Shown here: piece by piece, positions 1-9,160 of the stretch
Position numbering within the stretch: the stretch's first letter is position 1
Layout of the letters: each line of letters begins with the position of its first letter
Assembly (NCBI GenBank): GCA_026399015.1
Contig: JAPLRS010000040.1
Location: 124,001-188,000, forward strand
Reading direction: 5' to 3'
Length of the DNA: 64,000 bases
DNA from: Methylococcales bacterium
GTDB lineage: Bacteria > Pseudomonadota > Gammaproteobacteria > Methylococcales > Methylomonadaceae
Position numbers and translations under genes: made by a program
The notes under the pieces: model-generated
Told to the model about the DNA's origin: nothing
The model's database searches: none
The model's input: only the letters and a program-made list of their open reading frames with translations

Positions 1-486
1 ACAGAGGCGGTTGGCCAGTACCTCGAAGTGCGTCTTTTGTTTCTATGTTCCAACGGTGGCATTAGGAAAATACGCTAGTCATATTCCTAATACGTCTGGG
101 AATTACCCAGTCTTTTAGCCTTCTTTTTATATTCAAATTACCGAAATTGGTTTTACTTAAGGCGTATCCAATCATCATCCACAACACGAGGTGTGGGTAG
201 TCAGTAAAGTCGCTGCTTTTGCTCAGCTGTTACGCTCAATGCGAAGAACATTCCATTGCCAACGGCACCTATCAATCTACCGGTGCGAGTATTTCAAAAG
301 TGTTTGCCTAGGTTGTTGCCTGGTGTGCTTACTGGTTTTGAAAGGAACCAATCAACCTTCGCCTAATTCTTTCTTTATTACTTTTATTTAGCAAAGTTAT
401 ACAAAAGGGCCCAAAAAAGCCCCAAAAAAGCCGTTTTTTTACTGTTTTTTGTCTTACGAGCTAAATAAAGTAAAGGAGTTAAAGAG
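1..486. other. stretch without a confident gene
   Basis: I see no convincing gene here. The only long frame, from a GTG at 191, gives a cysteine- and arginine-rich peptide that does not look like a protein. Two small hairpins lie near the left edge: ATTAGGAA/TTCCTAAT with a loop of about 15 bases (around 63-91), and CTGGG/CCCAG followed by a T-rich run (around 97-120). They may end a gene lying to the left of the window. The last 70 bases contain homopolymer-rich sequence and then the ribosome binding site of the next gene. Confidence 0.4.
97..120 (+). terminator. possible weak rho-independent terminator
   Basis: A five-base-pair stem CTGGG/CCCAG with an AATTA loop is followed by TCTTTTAGCC and a further T run. 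It could terminate a transcript entering from the left edge. The stem is short, so this is a weak call. Confidence 0.25.
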
Positions 487-903
487 ATGCGAATAAACGA
501 ATTATTAAATGATGACCAACTCTACGAGATTTGGTGGTTAGTGAGTGATGCAATATGGGAAGCACTGGTTGATAAATACGTTGCCAATGATATAGACGAA
601 GGGTATGTCTATCGAAGACCATTTGCTCGAAGGAGGTATCCCATGCCCACTAGAAGTGGTCCAGCACGAAAGCTTAAGCGAAAGCCAGCGCCCAAAATGC
701 CTGTAAAACCATTCCCCATTCGACCAGAGCAAACGCCAGTGAATAAAACAAAAATTTCACCCAGTCAAACCAGTGGTCTTAATCCTAAGATTGATATTCA
801 AAACGGTCCAGACTTTAAACTTAAGGATCGATATGTCATGCCAGAACTTAGCGATAAAGACATTGAGATTGAAATGAAGAAAAAACCTAATGGTCGCCAC
901 TAA
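487..903 (+). CDS. hypothetical basic protein, island gene 1
   Basis: I do not recognise this 138-residue protein. Its start is well supported: AAAGGAG lies eight bases before the ATG. The first 40 residues are acidic to neutral and contain a Trp pair and a short helix (LYEIWWLVSDAIWEALVDKY). From about residue 43 the chain becomes rich in Arg, Lys and Pro (RRPFARRRYPMPTRSG, then a KPAPKMPVKPFPIRP stretch), which suggests a disordered, nucleic-acid- or partner-binding tail. The last 14 bases overlap the next gene, so the two are probably translated together. No signal peptide or membrane segment is visible. Phage or mobile-element origin is possible but unproven. Confidence 0.6.
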   Translation: MRINELLNDDQLYEIWWLVSDAIWEALVDKYVANDIDEGYVYRRPFARRRYPMPTRSGPARKLKRKPAPKMPVKPFPIRPEQTPVNKTKISPSQTSGLNPKIDIQNGPDFKLKDRYVMPELSDKDIEIEMKKKPNGRH

Positions 904-1243
904 TATTAAACAAGTTATCGAGGATGATGGCACTATTCGATTCTATTTGGGTGATTTACACCATAATCCAGAAGGGCCGGCTGTCATTGCTTATGATGGC
1001 TTACATAAAGAATATTGGTTTAAAGGCATGAGGCACCGAACAGATGGTCCTGCGGTTGAATATGCCGATGGTGATTACGAATATTTTCAGCAGGGCAGGC
1101 GACACAACTTACAGGGCCCTGCTAAGCGCATCGATGGAAAGTTAGAATATTGGATCAATGGTATTCAGTATACGACTGAAGATGAATACATTATGGTGCT
1201 TTTTGCGATGGGCTATGTGAATGGGAAGAAGTTTAGTAATTGA
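890..1243 (+). CDS. small protein with GPA/DG repeats (MORN-variant-like)
   Basis: This 117-residue protein contains three spaced copies of a pattern like HRxDGPAxxxxDGxxEYWxxG: around residues 25-45 (HHNPEGPAVIAYDG), 48-65 (HRTDGPAVEYADG) and 71-90 (HNLQGPAKRIDGK), each followed by an aromatic Tyr/Trp-rich strand and a Gly. Such repeats are known from phage proteins and from MORN/YwqK-like beta-repeat proteins, some of them antitoxins or adaptors, but no function can be assigned. The start overlaps the previous gene by 14 bases with no clear separate ribosome binding site, so coupling is likely. It may be one half of a two-gene module with that basic protein. Confidence 0.6.
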   Translation: MVATNIKQVIEDDGTIRFYLGDLHHNPEGPAVIAYDGLHKEYWFKGMRHRTDGPAVEYADGDYEYFQQGRRHNLQGPAKRIDGKLEYWINGIQYTTEDEYIMVLFAMGYVNGKKFSN

Positions 1244-1304
1244 GTCTATTATAAGATTTACTATTTATGATGTAAATGATGTTTGTTCAAGATTGTCCTG
1301 AAAT

Positions 1305-2310
1305 TTAATGTAGGTTATAATGTAATGAATATTTTACATATTTATTTGCATCAGCAGAAAAAGCCCGCCAGTCTTCGTCAGATAAACGGTTTGACAAATA
1401 GTGCGCTGCCATTAATGAAAATGCACCGCTAACTGATTGTAAATCTGTAATAAATTGATGAATTTCATCTGTTCGATTATCGCCATAGGATAAATAGATC
1501 GTATCTCTGTAATTAGCTTTGCCACGATAACGAAAAGCCTGGCTTAGAAAATTCACATGTGCTGGTTCCAATCTAGCCTCCCTTAAGCGCTTTGCTTTGC
1601 TAGAGCGGAAGTTCTCATATCCATATTTTTTATATTCGGAGCTTCCCTTAACACTTTCTTCAATGGGCCATTTTTCATATTCTGCTGTACCTTTAAGATA
1701 TGAGTATATTGAGCCAAAAGCCATTTCTTGATTTGACGGTGATGTATTTAGGTCATATTTTTTGCCATTTCGTAAAGCATCTACAGTCTTAGTAATATTT
1801 GATTGAGTTAAATTAGAGATACTAAAATCAAATGGAGTTTGTAGTAACATCCTACAAACAATATCTATTTGCCAGATTTTTGCTGTAGCTATGAGTTTGA
1901 GGGTTAGAACCACTTGAGGCTGCCAACATCGCTTTTGAAGCATAATATATAGTGTAATACCAAGCTATAATAGCTGATCTTACAATTGAATAAGGGTTAT
2001 CGATAATATCCATCTTATTAAGAGCATTTAAATTGTGCATTGACATAATAATGGATTCTAAAGCCAATGTATCTGAGGCTTTATTTTTTCGTCGTTTATT
2101 AACGTATTGGTAAAGATGGTGCAGATTATTATGAGAAAAATTGTTTTCACAAATAATGGCTAGACCTCGCATCCAGTTTACTGTTCCTTGAAATGCAAAT
2201 CGCGGAGTGGGTTGATTGTTATGCGCAAATAGTCTATTTAATAACCACATGATATCTTTAATTGTAATCTGATTAACTATAAACATTAGGGTTAAGGGAT
2301 TAGAGCACAA
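1305..2310 (-). pseudogene. frameshifted HEPN-like gene
   Basis: Two minus-strand reading frames overlap (2310-1852 and 1943-1305) and read as a single protein of about 335 residues if one base is dropped in an A5 run near 1873-1880: the text then passes from ...QTHSYSK to IWQIDIVCRMLL. The N-terminal part holds the helical segment SAIIAWYYTIYYASKAMLAA, which resembles the first helices of HEPN and nucleotidyltransferase-associated families common in defence and toxin loci. The C-terminal half (SFLSQAFRYRGKANYRD and later) is unrecognised. It may be a real pseudogene, a sequencing error in the homopolymer, or a gene using slippage. It is divergent from the TIR-like gene and may share its regulatory region. 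Confidence 0.5.
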
Positions 2311-2444
2311 TTTAGAGCAGAAGGTATAAAAAATTAGTAGTCATACGCATAAAAACAAGTAGTTTATAGTTATTGGTTATTAATGCAGCGAATTTCAAGA
2401 TTAAGATCCAAATCGGGGAACGTTATTTAAACAGGAGTTATAGG

Positions 2445-3227
2445 TTGAGTATTGAATTTTTAAAAACTGATTTTGATAAAGTAAGTTATCTTCTTAATTT
2501 GTTAACAGCAAGAGCAACAGGAATGACTGCTGATTCAAGAGAGTTTGAAGCTTTGCGCCATGAGTTGCTTAGCAATCCAAATTTATCTTCTTTCCTTCCT
2601 CAGTGGTTACTCCAACATAGGAATCTAGATACATTTTGGGGGTTCATTAAACTAAAGTTTAATACATACGCTGAGCGCCGTACTTTTTTGTCTGAGCAGT
2701 TTACACCCTTGCTAGATTTTCTAGAGTTTGGCCAACTTACACCTTCCACGCCTAGATTTAGGTCGGCTCAGGCTGTATCAAGAAATAAACGAAAAGTATT
2801 TATTGTTCATGGAAGAGATAACGAATTAAAACAAGAGGTTAGTCGATTTATTGAAAAAATTGGTTTAGAAGCAATTATATTACATGAGCAAGCCAGCGAA
2901 GGAATGACCATCATAGAGAAAATAGAACATTATTCTAATGACGCGGATTTTGCTCTAGTTTTATATACGGCTTGTGATCATGGCCGAGGCGTACATGAGT
3001 CTAATATTGCTCCCAAAAATAGAGCTCGCCAGAATGTAGTATTTGAGCATGGGTATTTTATGGCAAAGCTTGGGCGAGAAAATGTGTGTTCTTTGGTTAA
3101 AGGTGAAATAGAAAAACCAAATGATATAAGTGGCGTTGTTTATGTAACATTGGACGATTATGGTGCTTGGAAAATTGAGGTTGCTAAGGAGTTAAAATCT
3201 TGTGGCTATATAATCAAAAATTTTTAA
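2445..3227 (+). CDS. TIR-like nucleotide-binding protein (CAP12/Pycsar TIR type)
   Basis: The C-terminal part (about residues 117-255) is a TIR-like domain of the PF10137 type: KVFIVHGRDNELK opens the fold, the D-A-D-F-A-L-V-L-Y strand follows, and RARQNVVFEHGYFMAKLG carries the likely catalytic Glu in the FEHGYF motif. Family members bind or degrade NAD and often act as effectors in anti-phage systems. Residues 1-95 form a helical domain (FEALRHELLS, NTYAERRTFL) seen fused to such TIR-like domains. The frame is open from a TTG at 2373, but AGGAG seven bases before the TTG at 2445 makes that the better start (260 residues). No cyclase or other second-messenger gene lies next to it. Confidence 0.75.
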   Translation: MSIEFLKTDFDKVSYLLNLLTARATGMTADSREFEALRHELLSNPNLSSFLPQWLLQHRNLDTFWGFIKLKFNTYAERRTFLSEQFTPLLDFLEFGQLTPSTPRFRSAQAVSRNKRKVFIVHGRDNELKQEVSRFIEKIGLEAIILHEQASEGMTIIEKIEHYSNDADFALVLYTACDHGRGVHESNIAPKNRARQNVVFEHGYFMAKLGRENVCSLVKGEIEKPNDISGVVYVTLDDYGAWKIEVAKELKSCGYIIKNF

Positions 3228-3401
3228 TAATTTTTTCATTTATGAATGAGTTTAATATCTAAAATAGTGCGAGCATATACTGTTTAACAGGAGTAACAAA
3301 ACTGACGTCACCTATTTTTACACTCACTTCCAATCTTAATTAATCTAATAGGGGGTATATATGATAAAGTTTCATCAAAACCTTATCATTAAAATAATCA
3401 A

Positions 3402-3497
3402 ATGTGGAAATTACTAACATCTCCTTTTTTCATAACTTTAGGCTGTAAGTCTACTATTACTCAAGCAGAAATAATTTATCCACTATGCCAAATTTAA
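3402..3497 (+). CDS. possible small lipoprotein-like ORF in an otherwise empty gap
   Basis: The gap 3228-3530 has no large gene. One 31-codon frame could encode a peptide with a basic start (MWKLLTSPFF), a short hydrophobic stretch and an LGC-K boundary like a lipobox. It has no clear ribosome binding site and position -3 of the lipobox is Thr, which is atypical. It could equally be chance. The rest of the gap is AT-rich and presumably contains the promoter of the following membrane-protein gene. Confidence 0.18.
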   Translation: MWKLLTSPFFITLGCKSTITQAEIIYPLCQI

Positions 3498-3530
3498 TTT
3501 GTTATCCGAGTTCCAATTGAGGAATGAAAT

Positions 3531-4511
3531 ATGAAATGGAAGGAATTATTCTTCAGTGCTTTGCTATCGATGTTAGTAAGTGTGATAGGTGGTGTGGGAA
3601 CATATTATTTTACAAAGGATCCTGATCTCTCAAAAATCGAACAACTTAGTTATCAGCTTATAGCTGGTGGGGTCTTCAACGGGGGCGCATCAGAATTGGC
3701 CTTAAGTTCACTTAATGTGAAGAATATAGGGGGGGTCGCCGCTTCAAATGTAAAAGTTTTACTTACTTTTGAAAATTCAATTGTAAAAGATATATCTTTA
3801 GATTCAAGTGATGGCATAAAAGAGTTTAGCCGTGAACTTAAAGAAAAATCAGTGAAAATTGGATTTGATAAATTATTTCCCACTGAGAGTCTTACTATTA
3901 ATTTACTTCTCTCATCCCAAGAAACACCAAAGGTCTCAATACGAAGTGACGCTTCTATAGCCACCCAAAAAATATTTTATTCAAATAGTAAATCAAAATT
4001 AATAAATAATTTAAAATTAGTGATGTCAATTTATGGATTACTTTTATTTGTAACGCTTTTGGTGATGTTAAAAATATCACGCAGTTTAAATATTGGGTTT
4101 GGAAACTCAAAGAATAATACATGTTTTTTGTTAATGCATGCTGGCCTATTGGATCAAGCATTTAGAATTTTATCCTCCAAAATTGAAAGTGGTTGTTACG
4201 ATGCAATAACTTTATCAAATTTGGCTTTATGTAGTGCGCTTAAAGGTGATTCGGAAAATGCAGAACGTTATAAAGTTGCATCGTGTTATAAAAATCTTAA
4301 TACATATGAGAAAGCAATATATGATTTTAATGAATCTATTATTCTTATTTTTCAAGAAAAGATTGATGATGGTTTAGATAAATTGGAAAGGGCTATTAAT
4401 GCATCCCCCAAAGTCATTAAGAAATATTGTAAATATTCAGTACATTTTAATTCTTTAAAACATAATGAACGGTTTGCTAATATTATTAGTGAAGAAAAAA
4501 AAACCATCTAG
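3531..4511 (+). CDS. two-helix membrane protein with cytoplasmic repeat tail
   Basis: I do not recognise the family of this 326-residue protein. A transmembrane segment at about 7-27 (LFFSALLSMLVSVIGGVGTYYF) leads to a predicted extracytoplasmic, beta-rich region (about 30-150: LALSSLNVKNIGGVAASNVKVLLTF), like domains of ABC- or ion-channel-associated proteins. A second segment at about 160-180 (LVMSIYGLLLFVTLLVML) is followed by a cytoplasmic helical tail with TPR-like spacing (FLLMHAGLLDQAFRIL, AITLSNLALCSALKGDSENAERY). A GAGGA ribosome binding site supports the start. It lies 24 bases upstream of the methyltransferase operon on the same strand and could be co-transcribed with it, but nothing shows that it belongs to that system. 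Confidence 0.6.
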   Translation: MKWKELFFSALLSMLVSVIGGVGTYYFTKDPDLSKIEQLSYQLIAGGVFNGGASELALSSLNVKNIGGVAASNVKVLLTFENSIVKDISLDSSDGIKEFSRELKEKSVKIGFDKLFPTESLTINLLLSSQETPKVSIRSDASIATQKIFYSNSKSKLINNLKLVMSIYGLLLFVTLLVMLKISRSLNIGFGNSKNNTCFLLMHAGLLDQAFRILSSKIESGCYDAITLSNLALCSALKGDSENAERYKVASCYKNLNTYEKAIYDFNESIILIFQEKIDDGLDKLERAINASPKVIKKYCKYSVHFNSLKHNERFANIISEEKKTI

Positions 4512-4535
4512 GATGAATTTTAAACAACTCTATTT

Positions 4536-7220
4536 ATGAATGTAGAAGCATTAGAAAACAATCTCAAAACACTAGTATCTAGTCTCAATAAAGAGACATT
4601 TATATACGATTTGTTAATGGCTTATGAGTTGCCTAAGGCTTCTGTTACACGTTTACAAAAGGGTGATTACAATCTTTCTAAAGTTTCAGGTGAAATTTTA
4701 TGGAAGAAGAAGTTATTTTTCAAACAAGAAACTACAAATGATTTACATCAAAGTATTGATAATGTTAGTAATAATGCCACTATTGTTAAACAGCATCCTC
4801 GTTTTATTATAGTTACTGATTTTGAAATGCTGTTAGCCGTTGATACTAAAACTGCTGATAGCTTAGACATTTTATTAACAGATTTAAGTAAACATTATGA
4901 CTTCTTTTTACCCTGGGCAGGCTTAGAAAAGACCCAATTCCAAAGTGAGAATCCAGCCGATGTTAAAGCCGCAGAACGTATGGGGCGATTATATGACATT
5001 ATTTTAGAAGATAACCCTACCCAAGAAAAAGACCAGTTACACGCACTCAATATCTTTCTTTCACGATTATTATTTTGCTTCTTCGCTGAAGACACAGGAA
5101 TTTTTCAAGACAATCAATTTACCAATGCTATTGCCTCTCATACGGGAAAAGATGGCAGTGACCTTCAAGCTTATTTACAGAAGCTATTTGCTGTTCTTAA
5201 TGTCAGTGATAGAACGGACTATCCACAATTTCTACAAGACTTTCCTTATGTCAATGGTGGTTTGTTCGCTGATGATTATCCTTTGCCTTCTTTTACGGCA
5301 AAATCAAGAAAAATAATAATTGAATGTGGCGAGCTTAACTGGAAGTCAATTAATCCAGATATCTTTGGCTCCATGATTCAAGCTGTGGTGCATAACGACC
5401 AGCGCAGTAATCTTGGGATGCACTACACCTCAGTGACCAATATTATGAAAGTGATAGAGCCACTATTTCTTAATGAGTTGTATGAGGCCCTAGAAAATGC
5501 AGAAGAGGATGAGAAAAAGCTCAGTAAACTTTTAGGCAGACTTTATAACTTACGTATATTTGATCCAGCTTGTGGCTCCGGTAATTTTTTAATTATTGCC
5601 TACAAAGAGTTATGTAAATTAGAAATGGAGATATTCAGGCAATTACAGTCCATCAACAAAGCCTGGGAATCAAAAGAGTCTGGATTATGTATTACTCGTT
5701 CAGGACTTCAATTATCACAATTTTATGGCATTGAGATAGATGACTTTGCTCATGAAACAGCAAAGCTTTCACTATGGTTAACAGAGCATCAAATGAATTT
5801 GGTCTTTAAGGATGTCTTTGGAGAAACACGTCCTACGCTGCCATTGCAAGATGCTGGTAATATTTTTTGTGGTAATGCCACTCGGCTGAATTGGGAGCTG
5901 GTTTGCCCGAAATTGGATTTAAAAGGGAATCCTTATGAGATTTATATTCTCGGTAATCCACCATATTTAGGTGCGCGAATTCAGGATAAACAGCAGAAAT
6001 CCGACGTAAAAAGTGTTCTTGGACATATCAATGGGTTTAATAATCTCGATTATATTTCTTGTTGGTTCTTAAAGGCATCTGAATATATTAGGAAGACGAG
6101 TAATGAATTTGCTTTTGTATCGACAAATTCAATAAGTCAGGGAATATCTGTGGCTATGCTTTGGCCTTCAATTTTAGTGGATAATGAAATTAGCTTTGCA
6201 CATCAGTCATTTAAATGGACAAATAATGCAAAAGGGAATGCTGGTGTAATATGCGTAGTTATTGGAATACGATCTAGGTCAACAAAATGCAAGTATATTT
6301 TTAGAGAATCGAGACAATTAAAAGTATCTCATATAAATGCTTATTTATTTAATGCGGGAGATATTTATATACAGAATCGAAGAACTCCAATCTCATCTAT
6401 ACCTTATATTAATTATGGCAGTTTTGCATTAGATGACGGTAATTTAACAATATCTAAAAGTGAAAGGGAGTTAATCCTAAAAGAAGATTTTAGCACAAGA
6501 AGTTTTTTATATGACTTTATTGGTGCGAAGGAGTTAATTCAAGGTGGTGAGAGGTATTGTCTCTGGATTGACGATGTCGAAGTCAAAGAAGTCATGAAGA
6601 TAGCAATTTTACGTAATAAAATTGAGAGAGTGGGAGAATGGAGGCAAAATAGTGATAGGGAGGCGACCAAGAAATTATCTAACGTTCCACATCGTTTTGC
6701 AGAGATTAGACAGCCAACTTCTTCGTATCTTGCATTTCCAACGGTTTCGTCAGAAAGAAGAGAATATATTCCAATAGCTTTTCTTGAACCTAATATTATT
6801 GCATCAAATCAAATATATATTATTGCGAATCCTGATCCATATATTTTTGCTGTTATATCTTCGCATATGCATATGACTTGGGTGCGAACAGTTGCGGGGC
6901 GATTGAAATCAGATTATCGTTATTCATCATCCCTCTGTTATAACACATTTCCGTTTCCAAATATTAATGATGAACAAAAAAGTATATTAGAACAGCATGT
7001 TTTTAAAGTCCTGGATGAGCGTGAACAGCATTCTGAAAAGACTATGGCGCAGCTTTATGACCCCGATAAAATGCCTGCAGGTTTACGAAAAGCACATCAT
7101 GAAATGGATTTGGCCATAGAGCAATGTTACCGTCCACAGCCATTTAAATCAGATGAAGAGCGCTTAGAATATTTATTTAAGTTGTATGAAACTATGATTG
7201 CAGCTGAGGATAACGATTAA
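4536..7220 (+). CDS. class I DNA methyltransferase of a three-gene restriction-type system
   Basis: This 894-residue protein is an N6-adenine-type DNA methyltransferase of the large MmeI-like group. The SAM-binding motif DPACGSGNF is at about 346 and the catalytic motif IV NPPY at about 474; a helical spacer (LNIFLSRLLFCFFAEDTGIF, FPYVNGGLFADD) typical of the group precedes them, and the C-terminal 350 residues probably hold the target recognition domain. In bifunctional MmeI-like enzymes an N-terminal PD-ExK nuclease comes first. Here the first 80 residues (FIYDLLMAYELPKASVTRL, GEILWKKKLFFK) show no such motif, so this subunit probably only methylates and recognises DNA. The stop codon overlaps the helicase start (TAATG), so these genes form one operon. 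Confidence 0.85.
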   Translation: MNVEALENNLKTLVSSLNKETFIYDLLMAYELPKASVTRLQKGDYNLSKVSGEILWKKKLFFKQETTNDLHQSIDNVSNNATIVKQHPRFIIVTDFEMLLAVDTKTADSLDILLTDLSKHYDFFLPWAGLEKTQFQSENPADVKAAERMGRLYDIILEDNPTQEKDQLHALNIFLSRLLFCFFAEDTGIFQDNQFTNAIASHTGKDGSDLQAYLQKLFAVLNVSDRTDYPQFLQDFPYVNGGLFADDYPLPSFTAKSRKIIIECGELNWKSINPDIFGSMIQAVVHNDQRSNLGMHYTSVTNIMKVIEPLFLNELYEALENAEEDEKKLSKLLGRLYNLRIFDPACGSGNFLIIAYKELCKLEMEIFRQLQSINKAWESKESGLCITRSGLQLSQFYGIEIDDFAHETAKLSLWLTEHQMNLVFKDVFGETRPTLPLQDAGNIFCGNATRLNWELVCPKLDLKGNPYEIYILGNPPYLGARIQDKQQKSDVKSVLGHINGFNNLDYISCWFLKASEYIRKTSNEFAFVSTNSISQGISVAMLWPSILVDNEISFAHQSFKWTNNAKGNAGVICVVIGIRSRSTKCKYIFRESRQLKVSHINAYLFNAGDIYIQNRRTPISSIPYINYGSFALDDGNLTISKSERELILKEDFSTRSFLYDFIGAKELIQGGERYCLWIDDVEVKEVMKIAILRNKIERVGEWRQNSDREATKKLSNVPHRFAEIRQPTSSYLAFPTVSSERREYIPIAFLEPNIIASNQIYIIANPDPYIFAVISSHMHMTWVRTVAGRLKSDYRYSSSLCYNTFPFPNINDEQKSILEQHVFKVLDEREQHSEKTMAQLYDPDKMPAGLRKAHHEMDLAIEQCYRPQPFKSDEERLEYLFKLYETMIAAEDND

Positions 7221-9160
7221 TGCCAAATCTTGTTGATGTAACCTATGCGCAAACGGGTCAAAGCACCTCAACTAATAATATGGGTATGCGTGAGATGCAA
7301 GCTTGTGCATATGCGGAGCGAAATGCCCAGTACCTTTTATTAAAAGCGCCGCCTGCTTCTGGTAAGTCTCGAGCTTTAATGTTTTTAGGCTTAGATAAGC
7401 TCTATAATCAAGGACTAAAAAAAGTTATTGTGGCGGTTCCAGAAAGATCGATTGGTGCATCATTTGATTGCACGAACCTGACTGATCAAGGGTTCTTTGC
7501 GGATTGGGATTTTAATAATGATTATAATCTTTGCACGCCTGGAGGCGAGAAAAGCAAGGTTGGGGCATTTAAAAGCTTCTTAGATAATACAAATGAAACT
7601 ATTTTGGTTTGCACACACGCAACACTACGATTTGCTTTTGATGCAGTAGATGAATCTGTATTTAATAATACCCTTTTAGCGATTGATGAGTTTCACCATG
7701 TTTCAGCAGATGATAATAATCGCTTAGGGGAAGTGCTTCGCTCCGTTATAAAAAATACCAGTGCGCATATTGTAGCAATGACCGGTTCTTATTTTCGTGG
7801 TGATAGTGTACCGGTCTTGCTACCTGAGGATGAGGCACGTTTTACTAAAGTGACCTATAATTATTATCAGCAGCTTAATGGTTATACTTATCTAAAAACA
7901 CTGGGTATCGGTTATCACTTTTATCAAGGTCGCTATTTAAGTGCGATTGATGAAGTATTAAATACTGATAAAAAAACTATTCTTCATATCCCCAATGTTA
8001 ATGCCAGTGAATCAACTAAATTAAAGCATGATGAAGTTGATTCTATTTTAGATAGTATCGGTAGGGTAGTTCATCAAGACCCTCAAACAGGTGTTATTAC
8101 CGTTGAGCGCAAGCTTGATGGTAAGTTGATTAAAGTAGCTGATTTAGTCAATGATAACCAGATAGACCGAGATAAAATTGTTGCTTATCTGCGGCAGATT
8201 AGTTCGGTTGATGATATGGACCTTATCATTGCATTAGGGATGGCTAAAGAAGGTTTTGACTGGCCTTTTTGTGAGCATGCCCTTACTGTAGGGTATCGCG
8301 GATCACTCACTGAAATTATTCAAATTATTGGACGAGCTACACGAGATAGCTCAAATAAAACCCACGCCCAATTTACTAATTTAATTGCTCAACCTGATGC
8401 CGCGGACGACCAAATAAAGCTTTCAGTAAATAATATGCTTAAGGCTATTACGGTTTCTTTATTAATGGAGCAAGTATTAGCCCCTAATTTTAAATTTAAG
8501 ACCAAAAATTTTGATGACGAAGACGAGGAAACTGACGTTATTAAAATACGTGGATTCAAAGAACCTAGTTCTAAACGGGTTAAAGATATTGTTGAATCTG
8601 ATCTTAATGATTTAAAAGCAGCAATTTTACAAGACCCAAAGATTTTACAAGCTTTACCTGGTGAGTTTATTGATCCTGAAGTCATTAATAAAGTGATGAT
8701 TCCAAAGATAATACAAACTAAATATCCAGATTTGAATCCTGAAGAAATAGAAGAAATTAGGCAACATGTGGTTGTTGATTCGGTCATTAAGAACGGTGAA
8801 ATTAAAGAGGTAGGTAACAATCGCTTTGTGCGTATGGCGGGTAAATTTGTCAATATAGAAGATTTACATATTGATTTAATTGATCAGGTTAATCCATTTC
8901 AAAAAGCGTTTGAAGTATTGTCTAAATCTGTGACAGCAAAATTATTAAAAGTTATCCAAGAGACTATCGATGCAGGACGCATTAAGATGACTGATGAAGA
9001 GGCAGTTATCTTGTACAGAGATAAGATTAGCGTTTTTGTAAAAACCCATTCAAGAGAGCCGAATATTAACTCTACTGACCCTTTAGAAAGGCGAATGGCA
9101 GAAGCAATAATTTATTTAAAAAATAAAAAGCGCCAGCAGGCTTCTGGAAGTAGCCTGTGA
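7220..9160 (+). CDS. DEAD/DEAH-type superfamily 2 helicase/translocase subunit
   Basis: This 646-residue protein is an SF2 ATPase. Walker A is PPASGKS at 44-50, the Walker B/DExH equivalent is IDEFHH at about 154-159, a motif III-like AMTGSYFRGD follows, and a motif VI-like QIIGRATR lies at 368-375, so both RecA lobes are present. Walker B reads DEFH, a DExH-box form. The C-terminal 200 residues are a family-specific tail ending in an FVKTHSREP...PLERRMAEAI motif that also appears near the N-terminus of the next protein. The gene starts inside the methyltransferase stop and its own stop overlaps the next start (GTGA). It is the likely translocating subunit of a methyltransferase-helicase-nuclease complex. 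Confidence 0.85.
   Translation: MPNLVDVTYAQTGQSTSTNNMGMREMQACAYAERNAQYLLLKAPPASGKSRALMFLGLDKLYNQGLKKVIVAVPERSIGASFDCTNLTDQGFFADWDFNNDYNLCTPGGEKSKVGAFKSFLDNTNETILVCTHATLRFAFDAVDESVFNNTLLAIDEFHHVSADDNNRLGEVLRSVIKNTSAHIVAMTGSYFRGDSVPVLLPEDEARFTKVTYNYYQQLNGYTYLKTLGIGYHFYQGRYLSAIDEVLNTDKKTILHIPNVNASESTKLKHDEVDSILDSIGRVVHQDPQTGVITVERKLDGKLIKVADLVNDNQIDRDKIVAYLRQISSVDDMDLIIALGMAKEGFDWPFCEHALTVGYRGSLTEIIQIIGRATRDSSNKTHAQFTNLIAQPDAADDQIKLSVNNMLKAITVSLLMEQVLAPNFKFKTKNFDDEDEETDVIKIRGFKEPSSKRVKDIVESDLNDLKAAILQDPKILQALPGEFIDPEVINKVMIPKIIQTKYPDLNPEEIEEIRQHVVVDSVIKNGEIKEVGNNRFVRMAGKFVNIEDLHIDLIDQVNPFQKAFEVLSKSVTAKLLKVIQETIDAGRIKMTDEEAVILYRDKISVFVKTHSREPNINSTDPLERRMAEAIIYLKNKKRQQASGSSL

Noticed and set aside
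191-391. 66-codon frame from a GTG, and a shorter frame ending in EHSIANGTYQSTGASISKVFA
   Set aside because: The first has a composition unlike a real protein. The second reads more naturally but has a stop close upstream, no start codon and no ribosome binding site.
3402-3497. An Rz1-like phage spanin for the small lipoprotein-like frame
   Set aside because: No Rz partner overlaps it, the lipobox is poor and the region has no other lysis gene.
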